Below are positions 35,440 through 45,694 of a DNA stretch of 64,000 nucleotides, piece after piece. The DNA comes from Phlegmacium glaucopus (taxonomy: Eukaryota > Basidiomycota > Agaricomycetes > Agaricales > Cortinariaceae). Numbering within the stretch: the first letter of the stretch is position 1; every line of letters starts with the position of its first letter. The notes beneath the pieces were generated by a model. The model worked only from the letters and a program-made list of their open reading frames with translations, ran no database searches and had not been told where the DNA came from. The position numbers were made by a program, and so were the translations under genes. The stretch is from NCBI GenBank assembly GCA_015039465.1, contig MU130299.1, forward strand, positions 701,942-765,941, read 5' to 3'.

Positions 35440-36420
35440 GGTTATCGGGGCTTTTTTTCAAAGAACTGAATATGGTGAGTGAGAGATGAATATCGATAGA
35501 TAGTGGGCAAAATTCCAAACAGTTCAACTTCAGGAATTTATAGGGAATAAATCATTTGTGCTTGCTAGGAACAGAAAGCCAAAACAGAACCGAACATTCA
35601 GGGTTGGCAGGACAGGATAAGCAAGATTCGCAGACAGAAAAAATAGAACGTAGCCATGAGAGGCTTAAATTAGCGATTAGATGGACCTAGACCAAAAAGA
35701 AGCAACAATATAGAAGGACACCAATTCACTGACCTAAAATTTAGATCCCTAGACATGAGTCATTGACCCTATAAACGCAACCATGCATAAGATTGATAGG
35801 CATGGAGTTGAATATTGAACTTACATTCCAAGTTCTGTATTATGGACGGTGGGCTGAATTAACGATTAGAAGGAGGGACCAAGAGACATCTGAAGAAAGA
35901 ACACTACAATCAGAGCATCAAAGAAGTAGCGATAGAAGGACACCAAATAAGTGCACAGATCTGCTAAAACCTTTGGTTACCATGAATTCACAAGGTATAG
36001 ATCGAGCACATACCATATATACTGTAGGATGTAAATGAAAAATAGAAGTAACATGAATTTGACCATCTAAAACAAGTCAATCAATAACTGGATGCAGTCA
36101 TCTAATACCGACAACGGTAAACAGCCAGCACACAATCATGCACATATATGGGCCGTTTGATGTACCATAGACAAGAACGTGAACCACGTAACAGCCTTGA
36201 CAAAAATGCTTGACAAAAACTACAACCTCACAGGCGCACGTAGGTCCACAACACTTGCAGAGCCCCAAATAAAATCTGACAGTACACAGGCAACGCACTT
36301 GAGCAGAGTGCTGTTGAGAGGCATAGAGAGTTGGAAGACAATAGGCTAGCTAGTATGTTCAAGGTGAGAATCATATCATAATAAAAGTTTCAGGGACTTA
36401 AACACACAAAATTTTGGCAG
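35440..36420. other. Intergenic region between two divergent hypothetical genes
   Basis: A/T-rich, no credible gene. Short open frames at 35793-36038 and 36098-36298 have no supporting features. It probably contains the promoters of both flanking genes. Confidence 0.5.
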
Positions 36421-37415
36421 GGCACCGACACATTTTCAGACAGGTTCACCATCCAAGAGATGGAGAATCCATCGAGTTGGCGCTTGTTGAAGAGGAACGA
36501 TAGCTCTGAGATGGAAGAAGCGGTTTTCACCGTGCAGGGCATCATAATATCCAAAGACTTACCGCCAATTTACGAAAAACCAAGGTGCGCTTCAGCAATG
36601 CGTGTCATTTGAGGATCTCTAATGGGCATGTAATACAGAATACCAGTCAATCGCTTCAAGTACCTTCGCCAGAATGTTTCATTGACAGGAGCCGGCTCTG
36701 CGACATTTTCAAGCGCTTTGGATGCAGCACAGGTGATATATAGGCATTTTGATCGGCAATTTCCTGAAGGTCTACTAGAGGCATGGTCAGCCGATTCAAC
36801 GCTTGATAGCCTCGATATCTCCAACCGTTATCTTACACCTTTGAGAGATATCAGTGGGTTGGAAGATGTACCTTTCCACAAAGGTGTCGATCCTCGGGGC
36901 GTACTACGTGATATGGCCAAAAATGACCATATTCATACCGAGGACAACTATGTGGGATATTTCTCAACACACAGAGACAGCGATGGACACAGAAGGTGTA
37001 TAATTAAAGTGCAATAAAGATAATCACAGGAACTCACTGCATTTTTGGATACGCAGATTCAAGAGCTGCGAGCCGCAGATTTTCCGAGTGGGCGATATTG
37101 TTCAAGCCCAACTGTCATTCGTTGTTATTCCAGTGAAAGCAGGACGACGGAAGATGCTTACAGTTTTACGATCCCTGGCACTCTTGGATGAAACGTTCAC
37201 TATTATCTTGGTAAGTCTGCTTGAAACGATTAAGTGTCCTGACATCAATATTTGGCAAGGGGGAAAGGCTGAAAACACCGTCGACATTACCAACTTTGAA
37301 CTTGAAGCGTAAGATTGGATACAACAACATAGAAGCAACCAGTGGTGGGGAAAAAAGACATGAGAAGCGCGACAAGATGGAGGTTGACCAGCCTAGGGAG
37401 GTATCGGAAGATTGA
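36421..37415 (+). CDS. Multi-exon hypothetical protein, possibly lacking its first exon
   Basis: Exons are visible at 36421-36583 (FTIQEMENPSSWRLL, EEAVFTVQGIIISKDLPPIY), about 36689-36993 (GSATFSSALDAAQVIYRHFD, VDPRGVLRDMAKNDHIHTED), about 37050-37209 (IFRVGDIVQAQLSFVVIPVK, KMLTVLRSLALLDETF) and a short basic/acidic tail ending at TGA 37413-37415 (KRDKMEVDQPREVSED). FRVGDIV..Q..F and M..VLRS..LLD recur, as I recall, in a multi-copy agaricomycete protein family without known function. The join between the first two exons is out of phase as I read it, so either a small exon is hidden at about 36584-36688 or the gene is broken. Transcription is divergent from the gene at 32620-35439. Confidence 0.5.
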
Positions 37416-37834
37416 AATGAAAACAGTGGCCCAGGCCCCAAATCGAACGGTTGTCATCTTTTCGTGTGAGTTTAGATTAAGGGGTTATGGATAACATCTG
37501 ATTTGGGATCAGATTAAGGTTCAATTAAGCCGTTGTCCATTTTAGTGTACTGGCATGTGATGTTGACTCGTACAACCAAGCACAGGATTACAAATTTGGT
37601 GGCTGTGTAAAGTGCGTTACAGTTACATCACACACTCAAAGCATAGTGAGAAATTCAAACTTTACATAGTGGAATTATATTTCTTAGGATGTGCCAATGT
37701 AATATGAATCACTTTCTCTCTTGAAGTTCTTGATTTACGGGCTTTAGAGGGTGCCTAAAATCGAACCTTGCCTGTGCCAAGACTTAGGTGTCACATCTGT
37801 CACATGCTCAAAAACGAGCAAAGTAAAAGTAAGC

Positions 37835-37958
37835 AGCACAATTGGCGGCAATTGCCGCAATGATGGCGGTCGGTTCCCACATACTGCTGAGCACAAGCAC
37901 AAGTTTAGTAAGCACAATCGGCGGCAATTGCCGCAACGATAGCGGTCGGTTCCCACAC
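37835..37958 (+). repeat. Tandem repeat, 76-bp period, with GGCGGCAATTGCCGC core
   Basis: AGCACAATTGGCGGCAATTG at 37835 recurs as AGCACAATCGGCGGCAATTG at 37911. Each is followed by a GCGGTCGGTTCCCACA segment. GCGGCAATTGCCGC is a perfect palindrome. Confidence 0.85.
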
Positions 37959-38599
37959 TATTGCTCAATCCGATATAAGAACCTCATTCTCAATACTGAG
38001 AACTCGGAATCAAGATAATAATATATCAACGAGCGCATCAGTATTTACCTGTATTTACCAATCTTGGGCTGTGACTGGGCTCCGAGCTCAACGGGTTATG
38101 GGTTTCCCTGAAAGCATCCATTTTCGATGGAAAATTAGTAAGGGGCACCTTAAGTAAGCACAAAAGAGCTCAAATGCATGAATGAAGAGTTCTATACAAA
38201 AAATAAACCTCAGAACAAAATATATCTCAACCCAAAGATGCTCGACTGGGGCACCCATAATCATCGCCATCAACCATTTTTGATCCATCACCATAAGGGT
38301 GTTTTGGCCTACAGTTGAACCCCTCTTAAGTTTTAACCCATACCAGCCCATACCCCTTCGGTGGACGGCCTAAAGTATGGGTTATGAGGGGTTATGGCTT
38401 ACAGGAGCTTACAGGGGGTAAGCTAAAAATAGCTTTCAAAAATTGTCAAAAAATTGGCAAAAATCAGGAGAAAATTCTACACACCACAATAGACTAAGAT
38501 ACTAATATGTATAATAAATCCACACCCCCAGAAAAAAGTCGGTTCAAGTCGTACTTTTCATGTTTTTGGTCTGTTCAAGGCGGAGCTTCGTGTTGAATG

Positions 38600-39236
38600 C
38601 AAGGGGGCACCGGGATCAAAAAAAAATACCCGGGGTCGATTTATTTTTTAAGCCAACTTTGGGTGGACTAACTAACTTATGTAATCAGGCACGCATCTAT
38701 ATATGGCAATATGACGTCATCCTATCCTCACCTCTGTGCTCGCTTGCCTCCCCTTGCCTCAGAAGACACCTCGCAAGCAGTGCAAACCTAATTCTGGGGC
38801 TCCAACTCTAGGTATTAGAGGTGATACTAACATCTCAGGTAAGTAATGCAGCACAATCCTACTTGATAATGTGGTACTTACCCATTGAGTTTCACAGCCA
38901 GACTGATTACATTTGATTGTGCCACCTGATCAACCATCAAGTACCTGGGTGAAGGGATATTCAGTGCATTTCAAATTGCCTATAGATACTGGTTGTAAAT
39001 AGTGTGATCACCCATAAAATATGAATATTACAGTCTTATAAGTTATCTACCTACACCAGACCTATGCTACTAGAGAAACTCATTTCTGCACATCTTATGC
39101 ATGTAGTAAGGCCTTAATAGCTTCAAATTGATGTTTTAAACCCTTGTTCTGGTGAAGTCCTTTTTTTTTTTTGGGGCCTCCAGCTGGACTAACTAACCAG
39201 GTACCGGTCCGGCATTTCGATCCCGGTGCCCCCTTG
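38600..39236. mobile_element. hAT-type MITE (637 bp) with 8-bp target duplication
   Basis: Inverted ends CAAGGGGGCACCGGGATC (38600) and GATCCCGGTGCCCCCTTG (ending 39236) are perfect over 18 bp. They are flanked by the exact 8-bp duplication GTTGAATG (38592-38599 and 39237-39244). The 8-bp duplication and CA-G-rich ends point to the hAT superfamily. No transposase is present, so it moved using another element's enzyme. Confidence 0.9.
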
Positions 39237-39649
39237 GTTGAATGATCCCAAAATTGTCTTGCGAGCAATGGGGTCGTTCAAGTCCTCTACATATTTAGGT
39301 ATTGTTGAAGCAGCCTTGAGGACATCATGATGGGTATATAGAACAAAGTAACTCAGTCTCGGAATAAAAGACTTTATATTTAGGTAATCTATACCTATAG
39401 AACAAAGTAACTGTAACTATAATCAGTCCAAGCTGTAATAGTAAAGTAGATAGTACGAACCTCAGTCTCGGAATAAAAGACTGAGGTATGGGATACAAAT
39501 GATTGTAACATATATATGAAAGGGATTCCTTCATTCTCCGGGAACGACGGTAGCAATGGTTGGGAGGGAAATTTGTATGAGTAATAAAACATAGATAAAA
39601 ATACCTAAAATCTTTGTCATGCGCGGTTTGGGTATTCAACAGGGTAGGA

Positions 39650-39905
39650 TGAGGCTCAGACAGAATTTCATCATCAACATCTATCTGAACCGTTTATTTC
39701 CATGTTCTCACATGCCTCAATGGCTTCCATAACCACTTCATAGATTTCTTGGTCAGATGTTTTCTTTAAGGTGGAAGATTCGTCAGCTGAGCCCCCTTTC
39801 ATAGTCAGAGGCAGACTCTAAGTCTTGCAAAACTTTTTCCTCATCAACGGTATTTACTTCATTACCCAACCACCTCTCATCCATTGATGAGATGGTTTCC
39901 CTTCA
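39650..39905 (-). pseudogene. Possible C-terminal remnant of a pogo-like transposase
   Basis: On the minus strand the sequence reads WLGNEVNTVDEEKVLQDLES then, after an apparent one-base shift, ADESSTLKK, TSDQEIYEVVMEAIEACENM. An acidic tail with D-x-E-I-(F/Y)-x-x-V-M is what I would expect at the end of fungal pogo-like transposases. Its position inside the TA-flanked element supports this. No catalytic residues are present. A guess. Confidence 0.3.
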
Positions 39906-40195
39906 AGAAAGCTTTGTAGTTAATGTTTCTTTGCAATCCTTGGTTTTTTTTGTAAAAATTTCAAGCCCTTTCTTCAGAATATTGAGAGGTTTTGCCATTG
40001 GGTTGGCTTTTTTTAACAAACAAAAAAATGAATGGTTTAATTTTTGATTTCTGAGCCTGCTAGTGGTGGATTTGCGATCAGACTCAGAGAGCTTAATTAT
40101 TGAATTGAACACATGATGTAAAACTACATAATTATTTTCCCATATTAGGCCACCAAACCTATGGGTTTTGGTCACAGGGTATGGGTTATGGGTTA

Positions 40196-40636
40196 AGGCC
40201 CCGGGAAGCTCCTGATAGTTGGTGTCCACAAAATCACCCAAAATCACCCTCAAATGCACAAATTTTTGGGCCTCAAATACACAAATTGGGACAGACGTGG
40301 TCATGTGACATCCTAAAAAGGCAATTTCTTTTTTCCGCCTGCGGACCTCGTATTTTGCACTCTCCGACTCTTCTAACAAGGAAAGCAAACTGTCACCGTT
40401 GCAACTTCCATTGTAGCCTCATGTAGCAGTTGGACTCAATGATTAAATAATGAGCCGCAGTTCTACTTAATTTGTCCTGACTTGGCCAAAATCTGCCCTC
40501 AAATACCCAAATTTTCGGACAAAGACCCGCCAAAAACATCCTCAAATACCCAAATTTGTGGACACAGATTTGATGATTTTTGGGCCTCAAATACCCAAAT
40601 TCGCGGACACCACCCATCAGGAGCTTCCCGGGGCCT
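40196..40636. mobile_element. Palindromic MITE nested in the pogo-like element
   Basis: 21-bp inverted ends AGGCCCCGGGAAGCTCCTGAT with continuing similarity (GTTGGTGTCC / GGTGGTGTCC) bracket 440 bp, with TA at the left flank and TA overlapping the right edge. The interior repeats CAAATACCCAAATTT in several copies. No gene. Confidence 0.7.
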
Positions 40637-41248
40637 ATGGGTTATTGCAGGCCTATGGGTTATGGGTTGCAATTCCCCGCCCACCAACATGGTGGACTCA
40701 AAAATGTATAGGGTATAAGGGGTTATGGTTATGTCAGGCATGGGTTAAGAGGGGTTCAACTGTATAGAAACACTGCCTTTAAAACTACCCGACACAGCCC
40801 GACACCCTACTAACTTCGATCTACTTCGATACGCAGGGGACTGATTTTTTTTTATCCTATCTGTTTCAGAAAATCTTGTCGGTCTCGATTTGGAGCGCTA
40901 CGGAGAGTCATGTGACCACTAGTCTTGGGGATGGCCACCTCCTGTTATGGCTGCGGGAGCATCACGTCACGTCACACAGCCAAAAGTGTGACAAACTGTG
41001 AAACACATGAATCTTTTGTTGCTCACTCAGTTTTGCATGCTTTACCTTGATTCTTTTTAGTGTAAAAAAGTGTTAAAATATATTAGAAGCTTTAAAATCA
41101 TAATTTATTGTCCAAATAACTAAGTTAAAGTGACATAAACTACCTAATCATCATCCCATGACTCCCATGACTCCCATATCCTCATTTCCTTCTTCTGAGA
41201 AGTCAAATTCCTCCCCAGACTCTGAAATATCTTCTGTCCCTTTAAGTT

Positions 41249-42462
41249 GGGGGGTGACCAATACAAATTATGTGGCACCATGTCATACTGGCATCACATA
41301 GGTGTCACATATGAAATGTTGAGACATGGCCTTTCATTCCTCACACAACATTTAATAGGATGTTTTTAAGTTGAAAATGGTACATAAAGAGTAGTTTGAA
41401 TCAGAAACTGCAAGTTGAATACAACCAATATATCTCTTTGTGGCCATAATGATGATTCCCCTGCTAAATCTGAGTGCTGAGATGTCTACCCTTTATACCT
41501 CTCCAGCACCTCAAATATGAGACTTGTTTTGCTGGAATAAATTATTCTAAATGTTATTATGAACATTTCTATCAGGTTAGAAATTTTATATTTGTCCATT
41601 GAGGTCATTATTTCAAGGTATATGCATCATTATCTTATGCTTACAGTGTGAAATTAAGAATTCTGAGCTGATAGACATGTTAAGAATCAAAAAATACATA
41701 TATTATGTCACCAAAACTAGTTGCAAAAGTGCATTGGTGAAATGTTATAAGAGCCACTACTTTTTCTGCCGAGCACAGCCAACCAAAAAAGGAACAAGGC
41801 AATAAACAACACAAAAAACCATGGCGACATGGAGTAATCGCCCAGACACACAAACCACCAAAAAGAAAAGACAAAAAGCCATCAACAAAACCAGCAACCA
41901 CTTCCATACAGAAAAAATAATTCTGGGCGCACCTAAGACAACCAGAAAAAGTAGTGGCCCTTATAACATTTCACCAATGCACTTTTGCAACTAGTTTTGG
42001 TGACATAATATATGTATTTTTTGATTCTTAACATGTCTATCAGCTCAGAATTCTTAATTTCACACTGTAAGCATAAGATAATGATGCATATACCTTGAAA
42101 TAATGACCTCAATGGACAAATATAAAATTTCTAACCTGATAGAAATGTTCATAATAACATTTAGAATAATTTATTCCAGCAAAACAAGTCTCATATTTGA
42201 GGTGCTGGAGAGGTATAAAGGGTAGACATCTCAGCACTCAGATTTAGCAGGGGAATCATCATTATGGCCACAAAGAGATATATTGGTTGTATTCAACTTG
42301 CAGTTTCTGATTCAAACTACTCTTTATGTACCATTTTCAACTTAAAAACATCCTATTAAATGTTGTGTGAGGAATGAGAGCCATGTCTCAATATTTCATG
42401 TGTGACACCTACGTGACGCCTGTGTGACATGATGTCACGTAACTCGGGCACTGGTCACCCCC
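41249..42462. mobile_element. Foldback element: ~520-bp inverted arms around an A-rich loop
   Basis: Starting GGGGGTGACCA at the left and ending TGGTCACCCCC at the right, the two arms (about 41249-41770 and 41942-42462) are near-perfect inverted copies. They pass through ATATATCTCTTTGTGGCC and its reverse complement GGCCACAAAGAGATATAT, with few substitutions. The 170-bp centre (41771-41941) is unrelated A/C-rich sequence. The arms contain no conserved gene. No clear target duplication was found. It ends 367 bp from the HepT-like gene. Confidence 0.9.
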
Positions 42463-42828
42463 ACTAGTCTGCATGTTACAAGTACTGTATACATATCTCA
42501 CTGTTTGTTGAGCAGGAAAAGGACAGTAGGGTTCTTGATAATATGATGTCTTCATGATGTAACAATAAACCATGTATAAGTAGTACGACCACGATAATAT
42601 ATCAGTGACTGGTGTTCATGTGGGGTTTTTTGCAAATTGCAACGACTCCCAATAAAAAAGGCTGGAAACAACAGTGATAATCATGATTATGTAATATGAT
42701 TACTATATTTGGGCTTTATGACGTCATCTGGCGAAATTCGGTTTGGTCCAAATAAAAATCTTCATTTCCAGTGACAGATAGTACTGTACATATAAAAGAG
42801 CCGTGAATTCGTTGATTTCCCTATTGTT

Positions 42829-43209
42829 TCACTTCAACTTTGCCTCAATTATAACAAGCAGAGCCTGTGTCTCCTTGTGTAAGTCTGCCCACACCTTTGA
42901 GAGGTCGAGTTTATGATAGTGATGCGCAGTAATGACCCTCAAACCACTCCAAGTCTTCTGGAGACTCGCATCAAAACCCAGAGCCTGGATCTTGATGCTA
43001 TCCCCAAGACGGTTGATGCAGTCGCAAATCGCATGCTCGTATAGATCATCGAGCTTGCTGACACCGCCGATTGAATTGATGTGGTCGATATATTTGATCA
43101 GATTCTGGCAAGCATTTGCCATTACGCTGAGGCGCTCTGAGAGAGTTGTCTCAATACAACCGGTAGTGGTCAAACATCGATGCCCACCTTTATTCTCGTC
43201 CGATGACAT
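42829..43209 (-). CDS. HepT-like HEPN-domain ribonuclease (toxin-antitoxin type), intronless
   Basis: 126 residues from ATG 43209 to TGA 42829-42831. From about residue 24 it matches the helical layout of HepT/DUF86 proteins. The diagnostic active-site signature is complete: R91-V-I-T-A-H96-H-Y98, that is R-x4-H-x-Y. In bacterial HepT the R and H are the RNase residues and the Y is the residue modified by MntA. It is followed by the typical D-L-S-K-V-W segment. The N-terminal ~22 residues are an extension not needed by the domain. No intron is seen, unlike flanking fungal genes. The partner-like gene starts 79 bp away on the other strand. By family knowledge it would cleave RNA unless neutralised; activity in this fungus is inference. 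Confidence 0.8.
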   Translation of the reverse strand: MSSDENKGGHRCLTTTGCIETTLSERLSVMANACQNLIKYIDHINSIGGVSKLDDLYEHAICDCINRLGDSIKIQALGFDASLQKTWSGLRVITAHHYHKLDLSKVWADLHKETQALLVIIEAKLK

Positions 43210-43288
43210 TCAACTGGTAGAACTGAAGTCCAATTATGTAATAAGGTAGCTACCTTATATTAGAATAGCACGGTCTAGAGATAGAACA
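43210..43288. promoter_or_regulatory. 79-bp divergent intergenic region between the HepT-like and MntA-like genes
   Basis: The two start codons face away from each other across 79 bp, so the space should hold both promoters or a shared one. It contains the near-palindrome AAGGTAGCTACCTT (43243-43256), perfect over 14 bases, which could be a protein-binding site. That role is inferred only from position and symmetry. Confidence 0.45.
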
Positions 43289-43669
43289 ATGATAAGTCTA
43301 GCAGAGCCTATTCAAGATCCTGGCCCTCGTCCTGCCCCCGCGCTGGTCCTGCCACAATCGGACGTCCTCTCCATCTCTTCATCTATCATTCAAACTTATC
43401 CATCTATCACGTCCGCCTACCTCTTCGGCTCCTACGCCAAAGGCGCCGCACGCCCAGACAGCGATGTCGATATCGCGCTCTTCCTTCCTGACCTCGGCTG
43501 GGACAAGCTCATAGACATTGGCGGGGCCCACATGGACCTCGAGAGCGCATTGGGTAGGAAGGTCGATCTATCGGTGTGCCCGCCTGACGACTTTGTGGAG
43601 AAGATCAAGGTATACTGGGTACCAATTAACCTTCAATGTGGAAAGGTGAGCCTTTTTTTAATATCGTAG
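43289..43669 (+). CDS. MntA-like minimal nucleotidyltransferase (toxin-antitoxin type), intronless as read
   Basis: 126 residues from ATG 43289 to TAG 43667-43669. After a proline-rich lead (about residues 1-22) comes a minimal nucleotidyltransferase domain with G47-S48-x10-D59-V-D61 (AYLFGSYAKGAARPDSDVDI) and a third acidic candidate, D93 in GRKVDLSV. G-S-x10-D-x-D is the signature of MntA, which in bacteria transfers AMP to its HepT partner. The usual short C-terminal end is replaced by VYWVPINLQCGKVSLFLIS. A GT at about 43610 or 43646 could be a splice donor, so the last 15-20 residues are uncertain. The gene is C-ending-codon rich compared with its surroundings, consistent with foreign origin but not proof. 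Confidence 0.8.
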   Translation: MISLAEPIQDPGPRPAPALVLPQSDVLSISSSIIQTYPSITSAYLFGSYAKGAARPDSDVDIALFLPDLGWDKLIDIGGAHMDLESALGRKVDLSVCPPDDFVEKIKVYWVPINLQCGKVSLFLIS

Positions 43670-44788
43670 AATGTGGCCTGAAACTTAGGTTGGTGGTGCA
43701 ACGATAATGTAGGCGACGGACGGCACCATCGATACGGATAGGGATGTCGTCGAGACAGTGGAATAAATTTGGTGGGGAGAGTTGCATCGACTGAGGACTG
43801 GTTCTGTGAATAATCAGAGACTAGAGTCTTTGGGCACATCGGTTGGTGTGCAATGGTGCGACGGCAGCCGTGAAGGGTGAGGATGGCTGTTGTGGTTAGC
43901 GGCTTCTCAGACGAATCTTACCCACCTGGTCAACTAGTTCAGACATCGCAAGTGGATCGATGAAGCCATCTCATCCTACTTTACATCTTCGCACGTAACC
44001 TCACCGCTTCAGGTGAAGCAACCACCAACATCGATACTGCTGAGGTTTTCGCATCTGGGCCGGGACAGGATGTTAAGCATGATACTCTCTCCCAATGCCC
44101 ACACCGTCATCCATGACCAGTTCAGGGACAGTAGTAATACATCCCCTTCAATAATCGGATCCATTTCAAGTTACTGATTGGCCTTTACACAAATCAGTTT
44201 TTTTTTTAATTCGGTATCTCATTCGCTCCTCGTTAGTAGACACTCCTCCCATTCTACGTTTTGTCTGTGTGTAATTTTGATGTCTCAGATTGCATTGCAC
44301 CTCTCCTGCTATGTATGTCAATTGCAAGTAGCCATCAACGACTTCAGATAATGAATGTGGCACAAGACGAGAAAGCATTAAGCCGTACGCGTAAGTGTTT
44401 CTACAAGACACCAACTCAAAATCTGCAAACCTTGGATAGAACGCGCCACATAATTAGTAAGCCGGCATAAGTAACAGAACCTTGCCATGGATCTAGGCGC
44501 TACTACCTTACTCTTCGCATGCGTTACTTGTCGGTTGCGAAAATCTGCCTACTCAGTTACTTATCCCATGTCACCAGAAAGAATGGATCCAGCAGAATCT
44601 CCAACTCGTTATATTTGGGGAAAGACATGTAATGTACTGAGAAAATGCTCCGGCCCTGGGCTGGGGTTAAGCTGAGGGATAGAGAAGTATACCACCTTAG
44701 GTAGGAGTTCAGAGCTCACGCTTAACAAAAGTGGAACACAAAAAAATTGCAAGCCACAGTGTGTTGCGACATCGGGAGTCCATCTGGG
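43670..44788. other. Intergenic region, no gene recognised
   Basis: No frame here has recognisable protein character. The short frames at 43633-43839, 44166-44414 and 44487-44675 lack conserved features. No repeats of note. Confidence 0.4.
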
Positions 44789-45146
44789 TTATGAGAGGGG
44801 ATAGGATGATGGCGACGTCGCAGAATCTAAAGCCGCGAGTTGATCAACCAGGTCGTCCATGACTGATCGGCTTTGCTGCAACGGTTGTTCAGATCCTTTC
44901 ACTCCACCTTCATATGTAGTAGTCGTAGTCATAGAACTCCCTGTGTGTCTGGTGGGCACAAGAGGACCGCTGTGTGGTTCAAAACCAGGTGCTATCCTCC
45001 GAAGAGCCTCTCGTCTCCGACGTTCCTTGTCATCGTCACGAGAACGTAAATAAGCTTCACGACGTGCTGTATGAGCTGCGACTGTTGTCCTTCGCGAAGA
45101 TTCGAGCGTCACAACGTGTGGTTCAAGGGTGAATGGATAGACGAAC
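44789..45146 (-). CDS. Small Arg/Glu-rich conserved-looking fungal protein
   Basis: The frame enters through a likely splice acceptor (CTTCCAG before 45146) and reads FVYPFTLEPHVVTLESSRRT, ARREAYLRSRDDDKERRRRE, ALRRIAPGFEP, SGPLVPTRHTG, then a Thr-rich stretch and SVMDDLVDQLAALD before the stop at 44789-44791. The middle is a charged helix or coiled coil, and the GFEP..GPLVPT and DDLVDQLAALD blocks look conserved. The start must lie in an upstream exon (candidate ATG near 45440) that I could not join in phase. I do not know a function. Its 3' neighbour region separates it from the HepT/MntA pair by about 1.1 kb. Confidence 0.55.
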
Positions 45147-45694
45147 TGGAAGGAAGTCCCGATGTCAATTCAGGGTTTTTGTGAAATGGGTAACTTTTTA
45201 ATCACATATGAATTTACAGAGTCTGGGAGGGGATGGATGTCCGGCGGTAGTTCCACCTAACGTACATGATTGGTTTTAGGTGACGATGATTGATCTGTTT
45301 TTGTACGCACTGGACGTGGAACTCGGAGACTAGGTGATTTGATAAGAGGTATTTGGGTCACAGCCGCGTAAGGAGCTATTGGTCATTGTAAATCAAGTTG
45401 TGGATAGCGTAACATTGGACTTACATTGATTCATTTCCTAATATAATGGATAAGAAAGAGGAGTCACAGAGGCCAGGAGTAAGTTGCTTCGTATCATAAC
45501 TCGACCAAATATTTACGGTATTACTATTAACGCAAACGCAAAGCGCATTTACACGACGATTTCATAATTATAAGTTAATAGTAATACGAATGGCACACAA
45601 ACGATGTAATGAGTTACTAACATACTCTAGTAGCTATACCGTCCCATGATGAGTGAGTTGTACAAGTTGAAAATAGATAGTTTAATAAAAATGC
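45147..45694. other. Region between the small Arg-rich gene and cch1
   Basis: No independent gene seen. It must contain the first exon and promoter of the gene at 44789-45146 and the 3' UTR of the calcium channel gene. Confidence 0.4.

Larger units (their letters stand above)
38312..40762. mobile_element. pogo/Tc1-like DNA transposon remnant, TA target duplication
   Basis: Perfect 18-bp terminal inverted repeats CAGTTGAACCCCTCTTAA at both ends, with further similarity inward (ACCCATACC, CATACCCC/CATAACCCC). They are flanked by TA (38310-38311 and 40763-40764). CAGTTGAACC termini with TA duplication are typical of pogo/Fot1-type Tc1-mariner elements. Coding capacity is nearly gone; a possible transposase tail is on the minus strand near 39.65-39.9 kb. 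Two other elements are nested inside (38600-39236 and 40196-40636). Confidence 0.85.

Noticed and set aside
42829..43669. Bacterial contamination as the source of the HepT/MntA-like genes
   Set aside because: They lie in continuous sequence between a fungal foldback element and intron-containing fungal genes, and they face apart rather than forming an operon. Raw reads would settle it.
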